Assembly: GCA_964571375.1 (NCBI GenBank) | Contig: CAZNBL010000004.1 | Location: 1 to 57,850 of the forward strand | Source of the DNA: JAFTYR01 sp964571375 | GTDB lineage: Bacteria > Pseudomonadota > Gammaproteobacteria > Burkholderiales > Burkholderiaceae_F | Length of the DNA: 57,850 nucleotides | Direction of reading: 5' to 3' | In this document: positions 17,667 to 25,690 of the stretch, piece after piece | Layout of the letters: each line of letters begins with the position of its first letter | Numbering within the stretch: the stretch's first letter is position 1 | Translations under genes and position numbers: made by a program | The notes under the pieces: generated by a model | The model's database searches: none | What the model was told of the DNA's origin: nothing | What the model saw: only the letters and a program-made list of their open reading frames with translations

Positions 17667-19073
17667 TTATTTACGGCTCTTCGGAAATCCGCCGAGGAGC
17701 ACGGCAACCGGAGCCTTGGGCTTTTTGACCTTGTCTTCTTCTTTGAGTTCCCAGTCGGCCTTCGGTTTGGTGCCCGAAGTGTTGGACGGAACGTAGGGCT
17801 GAGAGAAGAACGGATCTTCGGAAGCCTTGCGGATGCTGACGTGGTAGGCGGGCGCAGCACCTTCGTAAACCTTGCGGTTACGACGCTCTCTCTTTTCAAA
17901 GCGGGGAGCGCTTTCGGGATTTAATTCCTGACGCTTGAACTTCTGACGTGTCAGACGCTCGACCGCTTCCACACTCTTCTCGTCGCTGCCGGTCATGAGC
18001 ATCAGCGCAAGACCCTTGGAACCGGCTCGGCCGGTTCGTCCGATACGGTGTACGTAGTCTTCGGGGTTGAACGGCACGTCGTAGTTGATTACAAGCGGCA
18101 GTTCCGCAATATCGAGACCGCGGGCAGCCACGTCGGTGGCTACGAGCACTTTGACCTTGTCTTCCTTGAAGAGTTCGAGAGTCTTGGTGCGCTCGTCCTG
18201 AGTCTTGTCGCCGTGAATGGAATCGGCACTGATACCGCTTCTCTCAAGCTGGCGGGCCAAACGGCGGGCCGTGATCTTGGCATTGACGAAGACAATGGCC
18301 TGCATGGGCTTGCCGTCGACTTCTCCACGGGTATTGAGCAGCTCGATCAGCGCATCGGTCTTTTCGCTTTCGCGGACCACGAAGAGTTCCTGCTGAATAG
18401 TTGCGGCCGTTGCATTCTGGCGCGCGACTTCCACCATGATCGGGTCGTTTAAGAAGTTCTGCGCAAGCTTCTTGATTTCCGGCGAGAAGGTAGCCGAGAA
18501 CATCAGGTTCTGGCAGTTTGCAGGAATCATCTTTTCAATGCGGGTGATATCGGGCAGGAAACCCATATCAAGCATACGGTCGGCTTCGTCAAGCACGAAG
18601 ATTTCGACCTGGGAGAGCGAAATATTCTTCTGTTCGATATGGTCGAGAAGACGGCCCGGCGTACTGATGAGAACTTCGACACCCTGTCTTAACGCAGCGG
18701 TCTGCGGCTTGATATCGACGCCGCCGTAAACGGCTTCGACACGAAGCAGAGACTTCGATGCAAAGCTCTTGACATTGTCGGCCACCTGTTCGGCAAGTTC
18801 TCGGGTCGGGGTGAGCACCAGAGCGCGCACCGGGTGACGGGCCGGAGAAACGCTTCTTGTCTGCTTGCCGATAATCTTCTGGAGCATCGGCAGACCGTAA
18901 CCGGCGGTCTTACCGGTACCTGTCTGGGCGGCGCCCATAACATCTTTGCCTTCAAGCACGATCGGAATTGCCTTGCTTTGAATCGGCGTGGGCTTCTGAT
19001 AGCCCATGGCGGTGATTGCTTCGACAATCGCAGGATCGAAACCAAAATGCAGGAAATCTTGATGATCAGACAT
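17667..19073 (-). CDS. rhlE: DEAD-box ATP-dependent RNA helicase, RhlE-like
   Basis: A 468-residue DEAD-box protein. Q motif GYQKPTPIQ, motif I AQTGTGKT, Ia PTRELAEQ, Ib TPGRLLDH, II DEAD (VLDEADRMLDMGF), III SAT, IV-VI including HGDKTQDER, ATDVAARGLD and HRIGRTGRAG. The basic C-terminal tail from about residue 380 is typical of RhlE/RhlB-type helicases involved in ribosome assembly and mRNA decay. RhlE is the best fit by motif spacing, but assignment among RhlE, SrmB and DbpA-like groups is by eye. Confidence 0.85.
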   Translation of the reverse strand: MSDHQDFLHFGFDPAIVEAITAMGYQKPTPIQSKAIPIVLEGKDVMGAAQTGTGKTAGYGLPMLQKIIGKQTRSVSPARHPVRALVLTPTRELAEQVADNVKSFASKSLLRVEAVYGGVDIKPQTAALRQGVEVLISTPGRLLDHIEQKNISLSQVEIFVLDEADRMLDMGFLPDITRIEKMIPANCQNLMFSATFSPEIKKLAQNFLNDPIMVEVARQNATAATIQQELFVVRESEKTDALIELLNTRGEVDGKPMQAIVFVNAKITARRLARQLERSGISADSIHGDKTQDERTKTLELFKEDKVKVLVATDVAARGLDIAELPLVINYDVPFNPEDYVHRIGRTGRAGSKGLALMLMTGSDEKSVEAVERLTRQKFKRQELNPESAPRFEKRERRNRKVYEGAAPAYHVSIRKASEDPFFSQPYVPSNTSGTKPKADWELKEEDKVKKPKAPVAVLLGGFPKSRK

Positions 19074-19172
19074 CTTCTCGGTTTTCGCTTTTTTGATAGT
19101 AACTTTTCGATTTTAACGCTATCACGGCGTCCTATAGCAAGTATCGGGATGCCGGAAAAACTTTCGGGCAAC

Positions 19173-19196
19173 AAAAAACCGGCGCAAGGCCGGTTT
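19173..19196 (-). terminator. Terminator of menB-menE
   Basis: AAACCGGC pairs with GCCGGTTT around a short loop; the minus strand then has six T. It lies just after the menE stop. Confidence 0.88.
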
Positions 19197-19207
19197 GAAG
19201 TGTTGCT

Positions 19208-20542
19208 TTATGCGCCCCGTGTGTAGTGAACGCTTTGGAATTCGTGCCCCGAAAGAATCTTCGGAGAACGGTCCGGTTTGCCGTTCGGCAGGACCGGAAG
19301 CGACTCGCACCAGGCGATGCGGCGCGGCGACTTGTAGCGGGCCAGAATTCCGCAGAGGCCTTCGACAACTGCATCGGTAGGAATCGGACCGACACCTTTT
19401 TCCGGCACTAACAGCGCAGTGACGATCGCACCCCAGACATCGTCGGGCATACCGACTACGCGCGCTGCTTTGATACCCGGAATCGTCTCAAGCGCTTCTT
19501 CGACTTCAACGGGATAAACGTTTTCACCGCCGCTCAGAATCACATCGGTGCGTCTTGCCTGGATATGCACGTTGCCGGCTTTATCCAGGAAACCGATATC
19601 GCCGGTAACAAACCACTCATTCGGATCAATCGGCTCTCTGCCCCAATAGCCGTCCATAAGCATGCCGCCCCTGACTTCGATAATGCCGTCGTTGGAGCGG
19701 ATTTCGACACCGGCGTTGGGAGTGCCGCAACCTTCGGTCGGCTCATAGCGCTTTTCGTAGGGAGTCGTAACTACGTTGCTTGCGGTCTCGGTCATACCGT
19801 ACGTAATGATGATCGGCAGTCCCATGGCCGCAGCCTTTTCTCTTAACGACTTGGATGCCGAAGAGCCGCCGAGAAGAATGGCTCTCAGAGACTTCGGAGG
19901 CTGCCAGTCGGGAAAGCGCTCGAGCACCATCGAGAGCATGGTCGGCACGATCGATGTGATCGTAGCCTTCTGGCTTTCGAGTTTTTCAACAAAGCGCTCG
20001 GGAGAGAATTTGCCCGGAAGGCTCACGGCGGATCTTGCGAGCAGCGATCTCGTCAGGATAGAGAATCCCCCGATTCGTGCGGGTGAAATCGAAAGCTGCC
20101 AGACATCGCCCTCACCGAGCGCGACGTTCGCAGCGCTCGACATTGCACTCGCTTTGAGTGCGCGTCGGGTAATCAGGGCGGGTTTGGGCAGCCCCGTGGT
20201 ACCCGACGTAAAGAGGACGGCCGCGCAATCTGCGGGCAGCGGCGCATCGATATTTTTAACGCTGGCCAAAAGCACGCTCTTTTCCGACTCGGTCAGTCCG
20301 GGATGCAGCAGCATGATCGGAATCTGCTTTTCTAAAAGCAGATAAATATCGATCAAAGTCTCAAGCTTCGCAGAGACGGCGAGCGGATACGGTCCCTTTG
20401 ACGGAACCTTGAAGCTCTTTGAACGCTCACGCACGAGCTCGGCGAGCTCGCAGAACGTGTAATCGCGTTCATCGCATCTCAATGCCAATGCCTGAGGCTT
20501 CTCGAGTGCAGCCTCGAAAATGGAAAAGTCGTGCTTCTGCAT
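19208..20542 (-). CDS. menE: o-Succinylbenzoate-CoA ligase (menaquinone synthesis)
   Basis: A 444-residue acyl-adenylating enzyme: P-loop-like AVLFTSGTTGLPKPA, ITYGMTETAS, the adenylate-domain GWFxTGD equivalent NEWFVTGDIGF, and RRTDVILSGGENVYPVEVE with the C-terminal lysine region NGKPDR. MenE makes o-succinylbenzoyl-CoA, the substrate of the adjacent MenB. The ATG at 20542 lies seven bases after the menB stop and has no clear RBS, suggesting translational coupling. A longer frame upstream overlaps menB and has no family similarity. MenE identity rests largely on the menB neighbour. Confidence 0.87.
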   Translation of the reverse strand: MQKHDFSIFEAALEKPQALALRCDERDYTFCELAELVRERSKSFKVPSKGPYPLAVSAKLETLIDIYLLLEKQIPIMLLHPGLTESEKSVLLASVKNIDAPLPADCAAVLFTSGTTGLPKPALITRRALKASAMSSAANVALGEGDVWQLSISPARIGGFSILTRSLLARSAVSLPGKFSPERFVEKLESQKATITSIVPTMLSMVLERFPDWQPPKSLRAILLGGSSASKSLREKAAAMGLPIIITYGMTETASNVVTTPYEKRYEPTEGCGTPNAGVEIRSNDGIIEVRGGMLMDGYWGREPIDPNEWFVTGDIGFLDKAGNVHIQARRTDVILSGGENVYPVEVEEALETIPGIKAARVVGMPDDVWGAIVTALLVPEKGVGPIPTDAVVEGLCGILARYKSPRRIAWCESLPVLPNGKPDRSPKILSGHEFQSVHYTRGA

Positions 20543-20549
20543 GGCGCAA

Positions 20550-21404
20550 TTACGGCAGACGCTTGAACTTCTTGAAGTTCGGGCGGCGCTTTTCAAGGAA
20601 AGCCTGCTTGCCTTCGCGGCCTTCTTCAGTCATGTAGTAAAGCAGTGTGGCGTTGCCGGCAAGTTCCTGCAGACCGGCCTGACCGTCGCAGTCGGCGTTC
20701 AGAGCAGCCTTTAAGCAACGGATGGCGATCGGGGAGTTGGCGAGCATTTCGCGGCACCACTGAACGGTCTCGGCTTCGAGATCGGCAAGCGGAACCACTG
20801 TGTTTACCAGACCCATGTCGAGAGCCTGCTTGGCGTCGTAGAAACGGCTTAAGAACCAGATTTCGCGGGCCTTCTTCTGACCGACGATACGGGCCATGTA
20901 GGAAGCGCCCCAGCCGCCGTCGAAAGAACCGACCTTAGGACCGGTCTGACCGAACATAGCGTTGTCAGCTGCGATTGTCAGGTCGCAGATCATGTGCAGA
21001 ACGTGACCGCCGCCGACAGCCCAGCCGGCCACCATAGCCACGACGGGCTTCGGGCAGGTACGGATCTGACGCTGGAAATCAAGAACGTTCAGACGGGGCA
21101 CGCCGTCGTCGCCGACATAGCCGCCTGTGCCGCGGACGCTCTGGTCGCCGCCCGAGCAGAAAGCCTTTTCGCCCATGCCTGTCAGGATGATGACACCGAT
21201 GTTTTCGTCATCGCGGGCATCGGCAAGAGCCATTTCCATTTCACGGACGGTAAGCGGACGGAAAGCGTTGCGCTTTTCCGGACGGTTGATCGTGATCTTG
21301 GCAATACCTTCTTCGGCCTTTTCGTAAATGATGTCTTCGAAATCGCCGGCCTTATTCCATACGGGAACGCGCGGAAGAGAGGATGTATCAAGCTGAGGCT
21401 GCAT
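20550..21404 (-). CDS. menB: 1,4-Dihydroxy-2-naphthoyl-CoA synthase
   Basis: A 284-residue crotonase-fold enzyme that cyclises o-succinylbenzoyl-CoA. Diagnostic MenB features are the N-terminal extension, EKAFCSGGDQSVRG, AGWAVGGGHVLHMICDLTIAA, and GPKVGSFDGGWGASYMAR with the aspartate and tyrosine zone of the active site. The extended length and GDQ motif separate it from ordinary enoyl-CoA hydratases. Menaquinone is the low-potential quinone that would feed the sulfite and S-/N-oxide reductases in this window. Other men genes are not here. Confidence 0.93.
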   Translation of the reverse strand: MQPQLDTSSLPRVPVWNKAGDFEDIIYEKAEEGIAKITINRPEKRNAFRPLTVREMEMALADARDDENIGVIILTGMGEKAFCSGGDQSVRGTGGYVGDDGVPRLNVLDFQRQIRTCPKPVVAMVAGWAVGGGHVLHMICDLTIAADNAMFGQTGPKVGSFDGGWGASYMARIVGQKKAREIWFLSRFYDAKQALDMGLVNTVVPLADLEAETVQWCREMLANSPIAIRCLKAALNADCDGQAGLQELAGNATLLYYMTEEGREGKQAFLEKRRPNFKKFKRLP

Positions 21405-21425
21405 AGTTGTCTCTTAATAAAAGTT

Positions 21426-22403
21426 TTAACGTTGTTCGTTTGCGCTCATGGAGCGGCGGATCAGATTCTGCCACTTCGGACGCTGCGCATCGATAAAAGC
21501 TTCGAAGGCTTCACCCCGAAGCTTACTCGGTTCGGCGCCCATTGTTTCAAGACGCAGAGCGACCTGCGGATTTTCCTGCACTTTTTCCATTGCCGCAAGG
21601 TAGCTTCGATAAGCCTCGTCGCTTACCGAAGCCGGGCATACAAAACCGTCCCAGGCAAAGAGTTCGTAACCGCTGACTCCGAGTTCCTTTAAAGTCGGCA
21701 CATCGGGTAGCTGTTTCTGTCGTGCGGCTGTCGTAACGCCGAGCGGCAGAAGCGCGCCGGACTTCACGTGCTGCAGCAGATTCGGCATTACGTCGATCAT
21801 GAAGGGAATACGGCCGGAGAGCACTTCGACCACAGCCGCAGCACCCCCGACATGCGGAATGTGGGTGAGATCGATACCGGCCTCCCTGGCAAGAAGTTCT
21901 CCGGCAACGTGGCTCGTGGTACCGATACCGCTGGAAGCAAAATTCATTTCACCGGGATGCGCTTTGGCGTACTCGACGAGGCTTCTGAAATCCGTCACGC
22001 CTTCGACGGCATTCGGGTTCAGAACCATGAGCAGAGCAATACTCGAGAGCTGACCGATCGGTCGCAGATCCTTTTTCGGATCAAAGCCCATATTGCGGTA
22101 GAGCACGGGATTCGTGCAATAAATACCGTTGGTGACATAACCGATTGCGAAGTCTGCCTTCTTCTCGTTCACGAGCGCACGGATACCGATATTACCGCCC
22201 GCACCGGGACGGTTCATCGGCACCACTTTGGCGCCGAGCGCTTCGGCCCAGACGTCGAGCGAGCTTCTCGCCAGAGTATCTCCGCCGCCTCCCGCAGGGA
22301 ACGGGACCGTCAGCACGCGCTCCGCGGCACTCTGTGCGTAAAGCGAAGAGGTGCCGAAGAAAGCGGCAGCCCCCATTGCGGATAAGAAAGTTCTTCGAAG
22401 CAT
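21426..22403 (-). CDS. Bug/TctC-family periplasmic solute-binding protein
   Basis: A 325-residue exported binding protein of the tripartite tricarboxylate transporter (Bug) family, abundant in Betaproteobacteria. Signal peptide MLRRTFLSAMGAAAFFGTSS ending near SLYAQ; then VPFPAGGGGDTLAR, NRPGAGGNIGIRAL, FASSGIGTTSHVAGEL, and LPDVPTLKEL, all family blocks. The start at 22403 was chosen because it gives a normal signal peptide and leaves the palindromic operator outside the gene; a more upstream ATG at 22463 has a GGAG and cannot be ruled out. No TctA/TctB membrane genes are nearby. Divergent from the TetR gene. Ligand unknown. Confidence 0.88.
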   Translation of the reverse strand: MLRRTFLSAMGAAAFFGTSSLYAQSAAERVLTVPFPAGGGGDTLARSSLDVWAEALGAKVVPMNRPGAGGNIGIRALVNEKKADFAIGYVTNGIYCTNPVLYRNMGFDPKKDLRPIGQLSSIALLMVLNPNAVEGVTDFRSLVEYAKAHPGEMNFASSGIGTTSHVAGELLAREAGIDLTHIPHVGGAAAVVEVLSGRIPFMIDVMPNLLQHVKSGALLPLGVTTAARQKQLPDVPTLKELGVSGYELFAWDGFVCPASVSDEAYRSYLAAMEKVQENPQVALRLETMGAEPSKLRGEAFEAFIDAQRPKWQNLIRRSMSANEQR

Positions 22404-22431
22404 GTCGAAAATAAATCGGTCGGTTAAAAAT

Positions 22432-22452
22432 GATACTGTATAGTACAGTATC
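22432..22452. promoter_or_regulatory. Palindromic operator, probably for the TetR-family regulator
   Basis: A perfect 9-bp inverted repeat (GATACTGTA at 22432-22440, TACAGTATC at 22444-22452) around TAG, lying between the divergent Bug-protein and TetR genes. Size and symmetry fit a TetR-family dimer site. It sits 42 bases upstream of the tetR start and 29 bases upstream of the chosen Bug-protein start, placed to control both. Confidence 0.8.
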
Positions 22453-22493
22453 TTTATGCGCATGACGACTCCGTTTTGTAAGATATTCCTCCT

Positions 22494-23147
22494 ATGACTC
22501 CGGAACTGAAAAAAAACATTGCCCCGGCAAAAACCGCCCGAGGCCGAGAAAGAAGCAAAGCCCTGCTGCTTTCGGCAATCGACGTTTTCATTGAAAACGG
22601 ATACGAGGGAACCTCTCTTTCAAGCATCATCGAAAAAGCGGGCGGATCGCGCACGACCATCTACCGGCTCTACGGCAACAAGGAAGGCCTTTTCCTTGCA
22701 GCCCTGCAGCTCATGGTCGACGAGGTGTATTTCGCTTATCTTGCCGAGTACAAAGAAGGCCGCCCCTACACGGAAGAACTTGAGATCTTCGGCCGCATTT
22801 TCTTAACGAGCATGCTCACGCCGCGTGCGCTCGGCTGCTCCCGCCTCGTTTTCGCCGCCGCTGCCCGTTCGCCCGAAATCGGCCGCTGGTATTACAAAGA
22901 AGGCGCCGAATTAAGTTACCTCTGCTTTGCGAAAGTTCTGGAAAACAGCCTGGATCTCCCCAAAGAAGACCTCAAGGAAATTGCTCTCTATTACATCGAG
23001 ACGTTAAAGAGCAAACTGGTCATGCATGCACTTTGCTGCCCGGACTACCGCCCGGGTAAAGAAGAGATTGAAAAAGAAGTTTCCTTCTGCGTTTCTCTCT
23101 TCATGAGCTATATCGAAAAAAAGCTCGCTGAAAAGCACCCGGATTAA
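22494..23147 (+). CDS. TetR-family transcriptional regulator
   Basis: A 217-residue regulator. The N-terminal helix-turn-helix lies at about residues 20-65 (ALLLSAIDVFIENGYEGTSL, then IIEKAGGSRTTIYRLYGNKEGLF). The C-terminal ligand domain resembles the AcrR C-terminal type but is not assignable to a ligand. It probably represses itself and the divergent Bug protein through the operator at 22432-22452. The tautomerase gene follows 38 bases downstream and is likely co-transcribed. Confidence 0.9.
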   Translation: MTPELKKNIAPAKTARGRERSKALLLSAIDVFIENGYEGTSLSSIIEKAGGSRTTIYRLYGNKEGLFLAALQLMVDEVYFAYLAEYKEGRPYTEELEIFGRIFLTSMLTPRALGCSRLVFAAAARSPEIGRWYYKEGAELSYLCFAKVLENSLDLPKEDLKEIALYYIETLKSKLVMHALCCPDYRPGKEEIEKEVSFCVSLFMSYIEKKLAEKHPD

Positions 23148-23185
23148 AGACGCTTTACAGGGGCACATACAAGGAGGACACAGCT

Positions 23186-23401
23186 ATGCCGATGGTCAAT
23201 ATCAAAGTCACGGGCGGCTCCGAAGCCCCTACTGCCGAACAAAAAGCCGAACTCATCCGCGGTGCGACAGAACTGCTCTCGAGAGTCCTCGGCAAGAACC
23301 CCGAAACCACAGTCGTCATTATTGAAGAAGTCCCCATGGACAACTGGGGCATCGGCGGCAAGAGCATTACGGTGCGCAGAAAAGAAGCTGCGGGTAAATA
23401 A
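23186..23401 (+). CDS. 4-Oxalocrotonate tautomerase family protein
   Basis: A 71-residue tautomerase of the 4-OT superfamily. The catalytic proline follows the initiator Met (MPMVNIKV), and VIIEEVPMDNWGIGGKS matches the conserved family segment. RBS AAGGAGG is strong. 4-OT enzymes tautomerise 2-hydroxymuconate in aromatic meta-cleavage, but stand-alone members act on many enols; no ring-cleavage genes are nearby. Its place behind a TetR gene and opposite a Bug protein suggests uptake and handling of a small organic acid. Confidence 0.85.
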   Translation: MPMVNIKVTGGSEAPTAEQKAELIRGATELLSRVLGKNPETTVVIIEEVPMDNWGIGGKSITVRRKEAAGK

Positions 23402-23433
23402 AGAACACCTCCCGCCGCTTTCTGTTTACGCTT

Positions 23434-23484
23434 ACAGACCGCAGGGTTAGTCAGAAAAGACCCTTCGGTCTGTTTTCTTTTTTC
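23434..23484 (+). terminator. Terminator after the tetR-tautomerase unit
   Basis: ACAGACCG at 23434-23441 pairs with CGGTCTGT at 23466-23473, with an inner AGGGT/ACCCT stem, followed by TTTTCTTTTTT. Confidence 0.85.
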
Positions 23485-23577
23485 TGCAATATTTATTGCA
23501 AAAAAAATCTCTGAAATTCCGCCCAAAAGCACTGCATCGGAGTACGCTTTCGCACCTCTCTCAATTTGTTCTTTTCC

Positions 23578-24789
23578 ATGAGCAATACTCCGACAAAACA
23601 TAAATACGGCTTCAAAGCCTGGCAGCCGACCATCGGTCTTGCGCTTGCCACTTTTATCTTCAATACATCCGAATTCCTTCCGGTCGGTCTTCTGCCGGAT
23701 ATCGCCGAAAGCATGGGCGATACCGTTGCCGAAACCGGTCTCATCATTACCGGTTACGCTTGGGTGGTGGCCCTCATGTCGCTGCCGATGACAGTCGTCA
23801 CGGCCAAAATCGAACGACGCAAGCTTCTTCTCTGGCTCGTCGCAATCTTTGCCGCCAGTCACTTCATCGTGCTTTGGGCGAACACCTTTGAAAAACTCTT
23901 TGCCGCCCGGCTTTGCGTGGCGCTCGTGCATTCGATCTTCTGGTCGATCATGACGCCGCTTGCGGCCCGAATGGCACCTTTCGGCAAACAGGCTCTGGGT
24001 CTTGCCGCCGTAATGGGCGGCTGTATTGTCGCCACCGTGCTCGGCATTCCGATCGGCACCAAGCTCGGCCACTGGTTCGGCTGGCAGGAAGCCTTCTTTG
24101 TCATCGGGGTTGCCGCCTCCCTCATCTGGGCGCTGATTTATGCGGTACTGCCCGAAGCGCCGAGCAACCGCGCGGGTTCTCTAAAGAGTCTGCCGGTAAT
24201 TTTGAAGCGCCCTGCGCTCATCCAACTTTATCTGCTCACCGCGATCACGATTCTCGGACAGTTCACGGCTTACTCCTACATCAGCCCGATTCTGATGAAT
24301 GTCGGCGGTGTTTCGCCTGACAACGTGGTGGATATTCTGTTTGTCTTCGGTATCGCAGGCATCATCGGTACAGTGATCAGCGCAAAGACCGTGGACAAGC
24401 ACACTTCGGCAACGCTGCTGGTGCCGCTCGTACTGCTCACCGCCTGCCTTGCGGGCTTCGGTCCGATCTCTTCGAACTGGCCCGCACTCATTGCGCTCAC
24501 CGTCGTCTGGGGTGCTTCGATGACCGCGATGGCAATGGCCTTCCAGACCATTCTCCTGAAAGTCGGTCACGATGCCGCCGATATTGCAACGTCTCTCTAC
24601 TCGGGTATTTTCAATATCGGTATCGGGGGCGGTGCGGCTGTCGGCAGCTTTGTTGCCGCCACCTACGGCTTCGCACCGATCAACTTTGTTGCCGCCGCAC
24701 TCACCGGCATTTCGATGCTGATCTGCTTTGCGGTGCTTCTTAAAACCGGATGCGCCGTCATCCCGTTTAAAGACACGGAATCGAAGTAA
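23578..24789 (+). CDS. MFS efflux transporter, SotB/AraJ-like (DHA1 type)
   Basis: A 403-residue transporter with 12 hydrophobic segments. The N-terminal FNTSEFLPVGLLPDIA and GLIITGYAWVVALMSLP segments resemble SotB/YdeA sugar and drug exporters of E. coli. The ATG at 23578 was chosen; the frame also offers a TTG at 23566, and neither has a clear RBS. Substrate is unknown. It converges on a small membrane protein gene and its terminator overlaps that gene. Confidence 0.82.
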   Translation: MSNTPTKHKYGFKAWQPTIGLALATFIFNTSEFLPVGLLPDIAESMGDTVAETGLIITGYAWVVALMSLPMTVVTAKIERRKLLLWLVAIFAASHFIVLWANTFEKLFAARLCVALVHSIFWSIMTPLAARMAPFGKQALGLAAVMGGCIVATVLGIPIGTKLGHWFGWQEAFFVIGVAASLIWALIYAVLPEAPSNRAGSLKSLPVILKRPALIQLYLLTAITILGQFTAYSYISPILMNVGGVSPDNVVDILFVFGIAGIIGTVISAKTVDKHTSATLLVPLVLLTACLAGFGPISSNWPALIALTVVWGASMTAMAMAFQTILLKVGHDAADIATSLYSGIFNIGIGGGAAVGSFVAATYGFAPINFVAAALTGISMLICFAVLLKTGCAVIPFKDTESK

Positions 24790-24798
24790 GTGACTCTG

Positions 24799-24829
24799 CA
24801 GGCGCGTTAATCGCGCCTGTAGTGCTTTT
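24799..24829 (+). terminator. Terminator of the SotB-like gene, overlapping the 3' end of the convergent gene
   Basis: CAGGCGCG at 24799-24806 pairs with CGCGCCTG at 24812-24819; a TTTTT run follows shortly after. The TAA stop of the minus-strand small membrane protein (24807-24809) lies in the loop and its last codons form one arm. Confidence 0.78.
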
Positions 24830-25139
24830 TAAGGGTACGGGTTTCAAAAACGAGGCCGCTGAGCAGCGTGAACAATGCGCAGCCGGCTACGATCGAAACT
24901 CCGAGCATCCAGGGAGAGCCCGCCGCAATTCGCTTGAGATACAGCGCATAAGCCGTCATCGCCCATTCGATCGCAAAAACGGCAAAACACACCTCGATCA
25001 CTCTCGGAACCCACGCTCTTTTCACAAATAAAAGCACCGTTAAAACGGCGGGAACCGCCATCCAAAAGGGCTGATTCCAAAACATGAGATGTGCGGCAAA
25101 AAGAAGAGACGCCAGTACCGGAAAAATCAGTCGCCACAT
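24807..25139 (-). CDS. Small four-helix membrane protein, unknown function
   Basis: A 110-residue protein I do not recognise. It has four hydrophobic segments at about 1-21, 26-43, 47-68 and 80-98, short loops and a basic tail (KKHYRRD). The ATG at 25139 is preceded by AAAGGAGAAGG; a longer upstream frame only overlaps ygbA. It starts 11 bases after the ygbA stop, so the two form an operon. Confidence 0.75.
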   Translation of the reverse strand: MWRLIFPVLASLLFAAHLMFWNQPFWMAVPAVLTVLLFVKRAWVPRVIEVCFAVFAIEWAMTAYALYLKRIAAGSPWMLGVSIVAGCALFTLLSGLVFETRTLKKHYRRD

Positions 25140-25150
25140 CGCCTTCTCCT

Positions 25151-25549
25151 TTATTCGGCTTTCTGAGCTTTGGGCTTTGCGGCCTTCGGCTTTTCGGGCG
25201 CTTCGCGGAAAAGCGCCGCAATATGGCGCAGCGCCATTACCGGATGCGTGTAGGTCAGACGCGGTCCGGCATACGCCATGATGTCTTTGGCTTTGTCTTT
25301 GTAGGAAGCCTGGAAGCAATGAATTTTGCACTTCTTGCAGACGGGCTTGTCGGCACCGAACGGACAGCAGGCCAGACGCTTGGTGGCATAAGCTACAAAA
25401 TCGGCGCAGTCTTCGCAGAGCCCGTTTTCATGCGCGCCGTGCCTGCCCTTGCAGTAGATACGGGCCATGACGTCGATCGTTCTGACCTCAGCGGCAATAT
25501 AGGGGTCTTTCAGTCTTTCAAGTCGCTTTTCGCTGAGCTCATGCGCCAT
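25151..25549 (-). CDS. ygbA: YgbA family protein (nitrous oxide-stimulated promoter family)
   Basis: A 132-residue cysteine-rich protein. The segment from residue 28 to 90 carries the family pattern with cysteines at 33, 45, 48, 61, 62, 71, 74 and 78 (GLCEDC, ACCPFG, VCKKCKIHCF), ending in YTHPVMALRHI. The E. coli homologue is controlled by the nitric-oxide sensor NsrR and linked to nitrosative stress. The cysteine spacing suggests metal or Fe-S binding. The C-terminal tail (PEKPKAAKPKAQKAE) is low complexity. A Fur-type palindrome lies about 110 bases upstream. Confidence 0.83.
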   Translation of the reverse strand: MAHELSEKRLERLKDPYIAAEVRTIDVMARIYCKGRHGAHENGLCEDCADFVAYATKRLACCPFGADKPVCKKCKIHCFQASYKDKAKDIMAYAGPRLTYTHPVMALRHIAALFREAPEKPKAAKPKAQKAE

Positions 25550-25657
25550 CGTTCACCTCAAAGTGCAATAAAAATACGGAGGAAAGTTATCACGGGGTTC
25601 CGTGCGCAACAATCCTCCGAAGGAAGTACTCATAAGGCGATATTGTAACTACTTATT

Positions 25658-25670
25658 GATAATGATTATC
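25658..25670. promoter_or_regulatory. Fur-box-like palindrome upstream of ygbA
   Basis: GATAATGATTATC is a perfect 6-1-6 palindrome matching the core of the Fur box, within an AT-rich stretch in the 141-base gap between the M20 gene and ygbA. Flanks match the 19-bp consensus only partly (14 of 19). Iron control of ygbA is inference. Confidence 0.5.
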
Positions 25671-25690
25671 GTTCATATCACCTAAAACCG

